Assembly: GCA_003260075.1 (NCBI GenBank)
Contig: QLIY01000056.1
Coordinates: forward strand, 180,120 to 244,119
DNA: 64,000 nucleotides
DNA from: Phallusia mammillata
Taxonomy: Eukaryota > Chordata > Ascidiacea > Phlebobranchia > Ascidiidae
Direction: 5' to 3'
Notes under the pieces: generated by a model
The model's database searches: none
Told to the model about the DNA's origin: nothing
What the model saw: the letters and a program-made list of their open reading frames with translations, nothing else
Program-made: the position numbers and the translations under genes
In this document: positions 10,310-20,155 of the stretch, piece by piece
How the letters are laid out: each line of letters begins with the position of its first letter
Numbering within the stretch: position 1 is the stretch's first letter

Positions 10310-13300
10310 ATGGAGGTGTTGCGTGCTACAATTCTTCGGTCTTTACGACCAGGAAAGCTGAACACAGGTAAATTGCCAATGCTTTTGTAGCAAGAGCAAC
10401 CTTTTACCTATTTTTTGATTTAAAGTTGCGCTTGACAGATAGGCCCTAATGGCCTAATTCCTGTTTACAGATTTACAGATTTTATCTGACTCCATGTTGG
10501 TCAATAGAATTACAAAATATTATATGCAATTTTGTGTTCATCTTGTGTAAAATTTATGTGTTTAAAATGTTGTGCACAAGAATTTTACAAACAATCCAGT
10601 ATTAGCATTGCATGCTGATACCAATATATTCTTGGTGGAAACTAAATTAAAAAAATACCAGATAACTGTTTTTTCTATTTGAATAAGACACTGATAATGC
10701 CTTTTTAGCAAAATATTAAATATATATATATTTGTTGTTTAAAAGATTGTCAACTGATTTCAGCCTGGAAATAAAGATTTCCCAAACTTGTGAGATTACT
10801 GACAAATATGAATTTCTTTTTAAAATTATTGTATTTGTTTTTAAGGATTTCTCTATGGATATCTGAAAAATTCTTCGACTTGGAATCCACCAAACAATGA
10901 TCCTCAAGCAGGTATACATCAGCAACTAAAAAAATATTATGACATTAACTCAGTCTGCAGAAAATGGCAATTGCCGATGAGACCTTGGGCGTGTTTAATG
11001 CTACTTGAACCTGAAATACCATACATTTTGTTGCAAAAATATTTTTTTACCTGATCAATGTTATGTACAGAGCCAAAATACAATACAATATCAATCATTC
11101 TAACTGCTGTATTTTACAGACCATAAAGCGCACCCGATTATAAGGCGCACTGTCAACAAATTGCTTTGATTAGTTTTTTGTTCATACATAAGGCGCACCA
11201 GACTATAGAACGCAACGTATTTTAAGGAGTATGGGTTACCGTATAAAGCTCAGTAAAGTCCCGTATAAAGCTCATAAAGCTCTGAATATCACAGTTGGTA
11301 GTTGCGTTTACCGTAGTTTTTGTGTAAGACGGTGGTNTACCGTATTTTACAGACCATAAAGCGCACCCGATTATAAGGCGCACTGTCAATAAATTGCTTT
11401 GATTAGTTTTTTGTTCATACATAAGGCGCACTGGGCTATAGAACGCAACGTATTTTAAGGGTTACTGCATACTCGATTGCTTTAAGCTTTAAACTCGCTT
11501 CGTAAGCATGTCTCCTTGGCGCCGTTTACACGACAGCAGGTACTGTAAAAAAATGGTGAAATAAGCAGTATTTGCATTATACAATTATGAGGAGCAAGAG
11601 AAATAAAAGTTTACTTGTTACATAATAAATGTAAGCAAGTCACAATAGTACAATGAGCAAACGAAAAAATAAGCCTAGTGAATATCACAGTTGCTAGTTG
11701 CTTTTACCATAGTTTATTGGGGGGGGGGGACAATAGCATTACAAAATATTAGATGCAATTTTGTGTGCATCTTGTGTAAAATTTATGTGAACAAAATGTT
11801 GTGCACAAAAAATGTTAACAAACTATCCAGTATTAGCATGCATGCTATTACCAACATATTCTTGGTGGACCCTAAATGAAAAAATTACCAGATGACTAAC
11901 AAATATGATTTTTTAAATACCGTATATACTCGCGTATAGGTGGGGGGGGGGTTGTAGGCAATAAAGCACTACTTGATCCATACATTAGGTGCATCGGCTT
12001 ATAAGGCGCACGATCAATTTATGAGGAAAAAAAAGGATTTAAATTGCGCCTTATGGTCCGTAAAATACGGTATATACTGTAACTCAGGGGTCAGCAACCT
12101 TTATTGTACTCCGGACCTGAAATTTTATCTCAGACTAGCTTTAAAAAACTACAAATTTTCAGCAATGAAAATGCCGAAATACTTTGCCATCCCTGGGTTA
12201 CTTGGGCAAAATGTTTTTAAGCATGCCACAAATTAACTTGCATAGTGCATTGAAACCTAGACATCTTATGACATAAGAATACATCTGATGGTCGCCATCA
12301 TCACGCCATGTGTTTGAACTAGAGTAACCTGTGGTTTTGGGTGCTGTAATGTGCGTTTTTAAACGAGGTCATTCTATATTCTATTGTGGAGAGAATACAG
12401 TAAACATCTCGACAGTTCTTGGTGTGCTAATTCACAGCGTACAACACAAATCAGCAACAGTTGGGATATCTGACCCGAACAGTTTGCGACAAAGCATTTA
12501 ATCTGAAAAAGCATACGGCCCGATAACGAATTCCTTGCGGAACGGCATCAGGCCTGCGAAACGGCCATTGCCAACCACTCCTGTAACTGACACATACAAA
12601 TTTCCCAATAATTTATTTGGTGGTAATGGCCATATTTCGTTAGTTGCAATTGTTAAATTATGATCAACATTCTATAATGCAAATTGTTTTGTTTTTTGTT
12701 TAAGGTACCAAAGAATATGCAAAAAGGCACCGCCAATATGCACAAATGAATTACCAGGAATGGAGATTTCCTCAAAAGCAACGAGCTATAGATATTTCAT
12801 CAACGCGTAAGTTTTTGTGGCACAATAACTCCTGCAGTGAGTTTGATATCTGGATTTTTGGCATAAGGTGTGAAACATCAATACTTAGATTGTTCCCCAA
12901 AACATTTTGTACTTTATTTTTAGCTCAAATTTTTCACCCATACAAGATTGAGGAGACTGGGGTGGGGGGGGGGGTGTCAACTCTAAATTGCACTTTTTAA
13001 ACACAAAACTAATAGTGCGACCTATACGGTGGCGCGACCTATAGGCGAGTATATACGGTAAATATTTGTGTTTTTAAGGCTTTCTGTATGGATGTCTGAA
13101 AGTGTGTCATTCTTCAACTTGGAATCCACCAAACAGTGATTCTCAAGCAGGTATATAGTAACTAAAAAGATATCATGACATTAACCCAGTCTGCAGAACA
13201 TAGCAGTTCTCAAAGTGATGTCTGGCGTGCAGGACCAACATGACTAGCATGTGGACATGTATGACCAATTTCCGCAGGCACAAATCACCTGATAGAGATT

Positions 13301-16300
13301 CAGTCTGCAGAACATGGCGGTTCCTGACGAGATCTTGGACATGCAGGACCAACATGTCAAAATACAATATCAAGCATTCTAACCAGTGGTGGGATTCGAA
13401 GTCACATTTTTGGTTCTGTTACATAAAAAGTCCATTGACAGTAACCAGTAATGCTAACCAGTTTGCTGATCTCATAACATTTCGTGACACATTTCTATAG
13501 AACTGGTGCGAACCGGCTGAATCCCACCACTGATTCTATCTATATTTATACTATAACTGACACGTACAAATTTCCCACTAATTCATTTGGTGGTAATGTC
13601 CAGCTTTAGTTAGTTGCAATTGTTAAATTGTGAGCATTTGTTGCAGCATAGCATTATATTATGTGACTTGCTTTGTTGTTTGTTTAAGGTACCAAAGAGT
13701 ATGCAAAAAGGCATCGCCAATATGCACAGATGAATTACCAGGAATGGAGGTTTCCACAAAAGCAGAGAGCTATAGATATTTCATCAACGCGTAAGTTTGT
13801 GGCATAATAACTCCTGCAGTGATTTTGATGTAATGGTTGTTTGCAGTGGTGGGAATACTTAGATTGTTCTCCAAAACATTTTGTACTTTATTTTTTAGCT
13901 CAAATTTTTCACCCATACAAGATTGAGGAGACTGGGGTGAAAAGCAAATTGTCCAATCCCAAAAAGACTCTTTCTGACACAAGGGACAAATATTTACAGT
14001 TGAGTGTGAAGTAGCTGTATATTGTCACTTGTAGTCACTAGCTTTGTTCTACTACTTTCTTGGTGTTTAAAGAAAAATATGGGGGGGGGGGGGGGGGGGG
14101 GGGGGGAACAAGGGACAAATATTTACAGTTGAGTGTAAAGTAGCTGTATATTGTCACTTGAAGTCACTAGCTTTGTTCTACTACTTTCTTGGTGTTTAAA
14201 GAAAAATATGAACTCTTAAATTTCATGTACATTTAAATCCGGGTATGGGCAATGAACAGAGAATCTGGAGGATTCAAACCAAAAACTATTTTAGTTTAAA
14301 TATGAATTTAGATCAGATAATGTAATTCAGGGGGGGGGGTCAGTGAATTTGGAGGATTCAAACCCAAAACTATTTTAGTTTAAATATGAATTTAGATCAG
14401 ATAATGTAATTCAGTTTATGTCATGTTCGCAAATTTTATGGTCATTCACCTTTTTTCTTTGTTTTATCAAACTTTGATTAATTGCCCACAACTATTGTTC
14501 AGTTGAACTCATTTGAGCTGACATATTTGAGTGAATGTATATCAAAACTTCCACATTAAAGAAAGTTACAACAGAATAAGATTTGTTCTTCCTGTCTCAA
14601 TTTTGCTACTCTAGAATTATTTTTTTATTCTATTTTGCTTGTATTGTTCAGCTACAATGATATGCTTATCTAAATTTTTCATTTCTACCCAAAACCTACA
14701 CCATTTAACTGCTGCAACAACCCATAAATAAGTGTGAATAGTTATTGTGCCAAATGCATTTTAGCTGAAAGATCTAATTATTGTCAATTGGTTGTCCATG
14801 CAACTTATTGTAGTTCCTGGGGCTTGTGTACAAGACATAGATTGTATAAATAAGGTTTTTGCTTGACCACCTAAATAGGCCTGCTTTTCAATTAATATCT
14901 TTTTTTGAGAAAAATAGTAACTGGTTTTGGGACCCTTTTATCAGAAAAACAGACAAACAACCTTTGTTGCTGTTATTTCAATGCTCCCTTGTTTCAAAAT
15001 AAAAATTATACTTTTCTGCTGATCATACAAAAAAATCATAGAACAACATGTTGGTGATAGTTGCATTCAACCATTTAAATGAACTATTAAATTATGTATT
15101 TCCAGTCGACGGACACTGAAAAAGCGTGTTCCAGATTTCCATGAAAAAAGGTTTCCTGCTGAAGCTCAACAAATCTATATTGATGCACACAATCTTCTTA
15201 ACTCAAGAAGGTTCCCTAAAGATTTTATTACATATATTTTTTTTCTATTGTGCCTAGCACCTGTTTTTAATATGCTTTATTGTGGAAGAATTTAATCTTC
15301 ACCGAAAGTCTCATGTTAATGCTCTTTTTTCAACTATTTAGGGCAAAAAGGTATAAGCCATTATTGAAGGCAAGCTCTCAAAACCTTGTGATGTTCTACA
15401 CCCAAAGAATGGCTTGAATATTTTTGCTCAGAATGAACTATGCATTGTGCACCTAAACTTTTTCATTTAACTATGTACAGTACAATATCTTAAACTTGAA
15501 CATCATATAATACAATATAATATCATAATATACTGTAGTAAAAAATTAACTGTAGTAGATGGTAAAACTAAATTGTGGCTAATTATGGGTCCCCCTTCCT
15601 GAGTTGCATGTGTGGGGTCCATCAGCTTTCCTTGCAGAAACAAAATTATGGACTCAATATAAAATAATCTGGAAAAAATGATAACATTTCAAAATATGTT
15701 GTAGTGTGTGTGCGATGGCAATATGTACTAGGACACCCATTTAGTTGTGCATTAATTTCAATCTTATATTTAGTTTAATTGCATAGGATGATGAATCCTC
15801 GTGTTAATTTAGACCAAAAAAAACANATACTCCTCCCCCCCCCCCTCATTTTTTCTTTTGCTCATTGTACTATTGTGACTTGCTTAAATTTACTACGTAA
15901 CAAGTAAACTTTTATAACCCATACTCCATAAAATACGTTGCGTTCTATAGCCCCATGCGCCTTATGTATGAACAAAAAACAAATCAAAGCAATTTATTGA
16001 CAGTGCGCCTTATAATCGGGTGCGCTTTATGGTCCGTAAAATACGGTATATGTACAGCACTTGCTTCTGTTCTGCAGGTGGAATCTACGAGATAAGAAGG
16101 AAACTGAAGAAAAACTGCACAATCTTGTTACCACACTTGCATACAAGGTATATTTATGAAAAAGATTATTACACTGGTGCTATGAACATTTTCCTTGCTC
16201 ATTTTTTTAGGACTGTATGTGCTTGTTGCACTTTTTTTATTTACCTGGATTAAAAGCAACCAAAATGCACAAAAATACTGAAATATGTGTGTTGCTGCAG

Positions 16301-19026
16301 TAATAATGGTGAAAAATTTTTAAACAACACAGGTGTTTGCACAAAATTGTACAGTCAGCAATCATGAAGGAAACAACATATAAGTCATTCATAGTGTCAC
16401 AAAAGTATGTCTTGTCTCAAAACAAGGTCCTAAAGAAAGAATTTTGTTTGCAGGAAATGGTGCAAGGACTGGAAACCAAGACAGTTTTATGGGAATGGAA
16501 AGAAACAATCGAACCACCGAGGGTCCCCCCCCCCCGCAAGGACTGGAAACCAAGACAGTTTTATGGGAATGGAAAGAAACAATTGAACCACCTAGAGTAG
16601 TGCAAGTTGTTTGTAGCCCTATGATTGATGAAAATAACTTTTATTCCCAAGTCACTGTAAAAATGCATTCAAAGCAGGTATGAAAATCCCAAATTATTTC
16701 ACATTTCTGCACATTTTCTGTTGCACACTACATGTTTACCTGTCAAACGCTCTTATTGCTATATATGGTCACATGAGCATTTAGTAGGAGAATTTGGTAA
16801 AATAATGAAAGATTGAAGATAAAATGCAAACTCCAAAACCAGTGTTTCTCAAGTTGCTTTTTATTCTGCTCCCTGAACAACAAGAAAACTTAATATCGTG
16901 TTCACTGATGTACGTTAAAAATGTTAGGTAATTCATCCTCATGATTTTGAGATTCATGTATATTGCCTTATAATACACAACAAAACAAGGGTATTTTCCT
17001 GACAATATTGTATGACCAAGTGATTTTATTAGACTTGTCCTTGCCCCCTCCCTTATGATAACAACTGTATAGAAAGGTTTATGCTGTAAATCAATGCTTT
17101 ATAGCTCAAACTTTCCTATCAATATTTTTTATTTTATTCAATATGCATTATCAGTTTTGTCTTGCCTTCTAAATAGACGAAATGTATATTTCTGTTTTAA
17201 AAATTGTGGTTATTGCTGATGTTCTTCTTAAGTAATTTTGTATATTTGACAGGTCTGTCGCTCACCACCCTGTCATACAGGCTAAATTCCTGAAGTCTGT
17301 TATGACATTTCACCTATCTTCTATTCCATAATACCTATATGTACCTTTTGTTACAGTCACTTGCTGTGTATGATCGATTTGGCCGCTTAATGTTCGGAGA
17401 CATGAATACACCAAGGAGTGTTCTGGAGTATGTTGTGTTTGAAAGGCATATTTCTCATCCATATGGAAGGTGGAGAATCCATGGAAAAATTGATGGAGTG
17501 GGATATGAAAGGGAACCACTGCAAAGGGTATGATATAAAAATGTAAAAAACATTTTCGAACATATTTATTGGCTCAATGCTATTACATTTTTAATCACAT
17601 TATGGAAAAATACAGGACTGAAATACAAGCTTTAATGCAAGCAAAAAAAAATTATTTTTGTAAAGATTATCAAAATATTTTTTAGGATGCTTTCACTCAG
17701 AAATCATTAAATTTTGGCCCTAAGATTCGTCCAACGTAAATGCACTAGTCTGTTTTTGTGCCTTTTTACTTCTTAAAAAATAACAAAAACCGAATCAGTT
17801 GGTCATCAAGCATTTACCACCATATGGCAAGGCATAGGCTAGGAAAGTCCAGCCTGCGGTGGGATTCGAACCCATGACAGGAGTCTTTCCGGGATCACTG
17901 TGATTTACTTATGAGTGTGCCATGATTGCTGGTTTGTATCATTTGTGGCTCTCAAAGTATGCCGTGATCGCTGGTTAGATGCTTCAGGGCTGATCCCAGT
18001 TATGAATTTATGTTCATCTTAATCTCTGAGTAGAAAATGTAGTAACCATTCACTTTTTGGTTTTGTTGTCTAGACTATATCATTTATACGGCCAGCAGCA
18101 CAGCGTTCTGAAGCAGATGACTGGCACAAGCAGGAGAAAGAAATACATCACTTTAAGTGGTATCCTCTGCGGGAAGTAAGTACTACATGTATTGTAGGTC
18201 AGATACATACTGTAAAGATTTTGTTCCCGCGGCTCCGGAGCCGAATGCGGCTCTTTGATCCCTCTAAAGAGGCTCAGTTTATGAAATGACCAAATGTTTT
18301 GATTACATTTCTGTAATGAGTATGCCGAACACAAAGATCAAAAAGAAAAATGCAGTGCAATAACATGAGCGAACCCACTTCTAGTAGTTAGCTACAATTA
18401 ACCGCTTCTAAACCATGAAACATAAAGTCAGAAAAAGGCGATGCCAAACTGAGCAACATCGATAATTCGTAATGTGCCTAATCGGCTTACGTATCCCTAA
18501 AATTTTTCTTTGTTCTTTCTGTATTCTTTAACAACAAATCGTTAACCCAACAACCTACACTTTTTTAGGCTATATTTAAAGCATACACTTACCCCATATT
18601 AAATTGCTTTAATTATGACCTAAAAATGCCTAGTTTGCCGTTGAAGAGTTGTACATGTAGGCATTTAACTGCAATTAAAATATCGGCCCTAAATATAGGT
18701 TATCGGGCGACTTAGGTATAGATAAATAACGGTTATAATCGGTATCGGCCATAAAAAGCCACATCGGTCTGTCTCTAATACTTTATAAACGTCTCATATA
18801 GAAACGTATTGCACACACAAAACGAATGGAACGGTTCCGTCAAGGCAACAAGTACTGGAGGTTAAAGCGTAAACGCATCGTCAACGAAATCAAGCACACC
18901 CCAAGGACACACATGCGTGGAGTAGCGAAAAAAATGGTCAGGAAAAAACGCCGCATTGTGGAACAGTTGCGAGAGGAGGGCAAGTTGCCACATCCACCAG
19001 TGGGCGGTCCAGAGCCAAGTATTTAA
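10310..19026 (+). CDS. MRPL45: MRPL45, mitochondrial large-subunit ribosomal protein mL45
   Basis: Mitoribosome component near the exit tunnel, with a Tim44-like domain. Exons: 10310-10367, 10846-10911, 12705-12806, 13899-14010, 15106-15210, 16078-16147, 16454-16677, 17357-17527, 18074-18175, 18802-19026; every phase fits, giving about 386 aa once the copy inside exon 7 is counted once. The N-terminus ([20 protein letters not shown]) is basic, as for a mitochondrial presequence. [16 protein letters not shown] aligns with the start of the human Tim44-like domain; [20 protein letters not shown] and [19 protein letters not shown] are almost diagnostic. The TAG just after exon 4 is intronic (donor AA|GTAGCT). 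The last exon adds 74 very basic residues ending [10 protein letters not shown] that I do not recognise from human MRPL45; it is in phase and followed by AATAAA, but it is the least certain exon. Exons 2 and 3 have alternative copies (see 10501-14010). Confidence 0.92.
10669..10795 (+). mobile_element. Possible retroposed trans-spliced transcript with spliced-leader sequence
   Basis: Bases 10673-10687 read TTCTATTTGAATAAG, 15 of the 16 nt of the Ciona spliced leader (ATTCTATTTGAATAAG). No GT donor follows (ACACTG), so it is not an SL RNA gene. About 83 bp downstream is AATAAA (10770-10775). The related copy at 11.88 kb lacks this stretch, going directly from CCAGATGACT to AACAAATATG, and the short words ATAACT and ATTACT flank it here. 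A retroposed short SL-bearing mRNA would explain the pattern, though no A-tail is visible. Lies in MRPL45 intron 1. Confidence 0.3.
11114..11672 (+). mobile_element. CCGTATTTTACAG / GCGCACC repeat, two tandem partial copies
   Basis: Two copies begin with the same CCGTATTTTACAGACCATAA end at about 11114 and 11341, followed by a GGCGCACTGTCAA core, and a longer body extends to about 11672. The same family lies inverted at 15850-16048 and as a short end near 12040-12070. There is one N at 11337. The terminal word CCGTATTTTACGG with CCGTAAAATACGG at the other end indicates a terminal-inverted-repeat element without coding capacity. Confidence 0.6.
12085..12580. mobile_element. hAT-type MITE with 8-bp target duplication CTGTAACT
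   Basis: The left end is CAGGGGTCAGCAACC and the right end is a mutated inverted copy (GCCAACCACTC). The 8 bp CTGTAACT occurs immediately before (12077-12084) and after (12581-12588), as expected for hAT transposition. The interior has no frame of note and resembles 36597-36809 (CGGACC, AAAAACTACAAAT, ACGGCCCG..AACGAA). The homologous region at 13.55 kb lacks it and gives an empty site. Confidence 0.75.
13384..13532. mobile_element. hAT-type MITE, CAGTGGTGGGATTC family
   Basis: Inverted ends CAGTGGTGGGATTC and GAATCCCACCACTG bound 149 bp. Flanking 8-mers ATTCTAAC (13376-13383) and ATTCTATC (13533-13540) match at 7 of 8, so the target duplication is nearly intact. It lies in the second haplotype-like copy of the MRPL45 intron. 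The other copy has ATTCTAAC at about 11097 without this element, the CCGTATTTTACAG repeat following instead. A relative lies at 53393-53572. Confidence 0.75.
13976..14414. repeat. Two duplicate blocks around G26 and G9 runs in MRPL45 intron 4
   Basis: Bases 13976-14080 recur at 14107-14210 around G26 (14081-14106); bases 14262-14330 recur at 14340-14414 around G9 (14331-14339). The first block includes the end of exon 4 and its donor, so a partial second copy of exon 4 lies in the intron. The rest of this intron to 15105 is AT-rich without recognised features. Confidence 0.7.
15850..16048 (-). mobile_element. CCGTATTTTACGG / GCGCACC repeat, inverted copy abutting MRPL45 exon 6
   Basis: Inverted relative of 11341-11672 sharing the same body, and ending GGTCCGTAAAATACGG only about 30 bp before the splice acceptor of MRPL45 exon 6 (16078). 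The element therefore probably contributes branch-point sequence for that exon. It is preceded by C11 at 15835-15845 and an N at 15826. Confidence 0.6.
16462..16602. repeat. Duplicate inside MRPL45 exon 7 around a C11 run
   Basis: Bases 16462-16524 recur from 16536, separated by C11 at 16525-16535. As written the exon would read twice through [19 protein letters not shown] with proline codons between. Removing one copy and the C run gives a 150-nt, 50-codon exon in perfect phase with both neighbours, which supports a technical origin. Confidence 0.8.
17785..17935 (-). mobile_element. tRNA-derived SINE copy
   Basis: On the minus strand it contains a clear B box (GGGTTCGAATCCCACC), the TAGCCTATGCCTTGCCATATGG body and the ATGACCAACTGATTCGG segment, all shared with the copy at 27654-27835. 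It lies in MRPL45 intron 8. Confidence 0.65.
18180..18801. other. MRPL45 last intron with repeat pieces
   Basis: Contains a GGCTCCGGAGCCGAATGCGG repeat end near 18227-18250 and, at about 18680-18779, an ATCGG-rich segment ending ATCGGTCTGTCTCTAA that is the inverse of the repeat at 7.5 kb. No coding exon was found between exon 9 and the final exon. Confidence 0.4.
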
Positions 19027-19155
19027 ACCCAAAAGGGGAACACAGGTTCTGTTTAATGATTCTTGTGCAAAATGACAAGGCAAGTGTGATGCGTTATGGT
19101 GGTATTACAAAAACGCAGTATGGCGTGTCTTTCGAAAACCCAAACCATATTGTTC

Positions 19156-19161
19156 AATAAA
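19156..19161 (+). terminator. Poly(A) signal AATAAA for MRPL45
   Basis: Canonical AATAAA 130 nt after the MRPL45 stop. Its presence supports the basic segment at 18802-19026 as the true terminal exon. Confidence 0.6.
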
Positions 19162-20155
19162 TTTGCTGTATTTACATTTTTGGGGATATTTACATTAAGA
19201 GAAAGTACTAGGGTCATCTTACATTTGGTGACTTAACCTGTAGATAGCTGGCGTTTTTTTTTGTAAATTCGTATTTTTTATGGTAGAATAGCAGGCCATA
19301 AAAAGTTTTAAATAGTATCAAATGCCTACGGTTTAAATTGGTCGTGCACACAAATCAAACAAATTAGGTTCCATTTTACCTTACATATACTTTGGATCAA
19401 ACTTTCTTCCTTTACCATACATACATTCCTTCCTTAACCATATGTTATATTCTCTGAATAACACTTCCAAGAGGAATGTTTTCGTTACCCCCAACTTGGC
19501 AACTGTAACCACTCTTAGTCTTTGTTTACTCGATTTATTTTTTACTGCGACTATTTTGCAAAAATAAGAAGCAACAGAAAACGAATTTTTATGAAACAAC
19601 ACCAAAAATGGAATATATGGTGTAAATAGCACGCATTTAAAAAAGTCGTTGAGATAAATTATGACAGATTGCCATTTAGTTATGCGACATTTTATCGTGA
19701 GTCTTTTGATGTTAAGTATTCTAACATCTGCACTATATGTATGTGTAAGCATTTTGCCAATTACAGTACTAGCAAACCTTTAATGGGAATAAGGTTATGG
19801 CCCTCATTTACGTTTTTTTCGAATTTCTGAAAGTCAGGAGTGATAAAAAATGAGGCATTATTCACTAAATTGCAACGGAATCATGTAGCAGCAATGTTGT
19901 AAGGCTGCCCATTGAAGCAAGCGTTACAAGAATGGAAAAATAATTTCACATTTTGAAACCTATTCAAAAATGCCAACGCAATTGGAACATACAAAAACGG
20001 AAAATTTGCAAGCACAACAACACAGCACAATGTGAACCAGCTTCTAATGATACTGTTTGCTTCAAAGTATGGAAAAACACAGTGGTTTACTTTCGACGAA
20101 TGAACAAAAGCGACCCATACAAAAGGTAAGCAACTTTTTGTGCTTATAACGCAAG
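19162..20155. other. Intergenic, no gene recognised
   Basis: About 1 kb between the tail ends of MRPL45 (+) and the glycophorin-C-like gene (-), so it should hold the 3' untranslated region of the latter. It is AT-rich, and the short frames in it show no conserved motif. Confidence 0.5.

Larger units (their letters stand above)
10501..14010. repeat. Interleaved haplotype-like copies across MRPL45 exons 2-4
   Basis: Three fragments of the same intron-exon region lie in tandem, broken by G runs at 11700-11709, 11941-11950 and 12964-12974. Block 10501-10668 resembles 11711-11899. Exon 2 occurs at 10846-10911 and 13079-13150 (the second has two extra codons), exon 3 at 12705-12806 and 13689-13790, and the start of exon 4 at 12924 before being cut by the third G run. 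The sequence after 12589 matches that after 13553, but only the first copy carries the hAT insertion at 12085-12580. Roughly one base in ten differs in intronic parts. This looks like two alleles laid end to end. Confidence 0.7.

Noticed and set aside
10673..10687. Spliced-leader RNA gene
   Set aside because: The SL-like sequence is followed by ACACTG and not by a GT donor, and no Sm-site-containing hairpin RNA follows.
13899..14013. A complete 113-aa small protein gene ending at the TAG after QLSVK
   Set aside because: The TAG lies in a GT donor (AA|GTAGCT). Splicing to 15106 restores the conserved MRPL45 alignment QLSVNRRTLKKR, so this is the N-terminal third of MRPL45.
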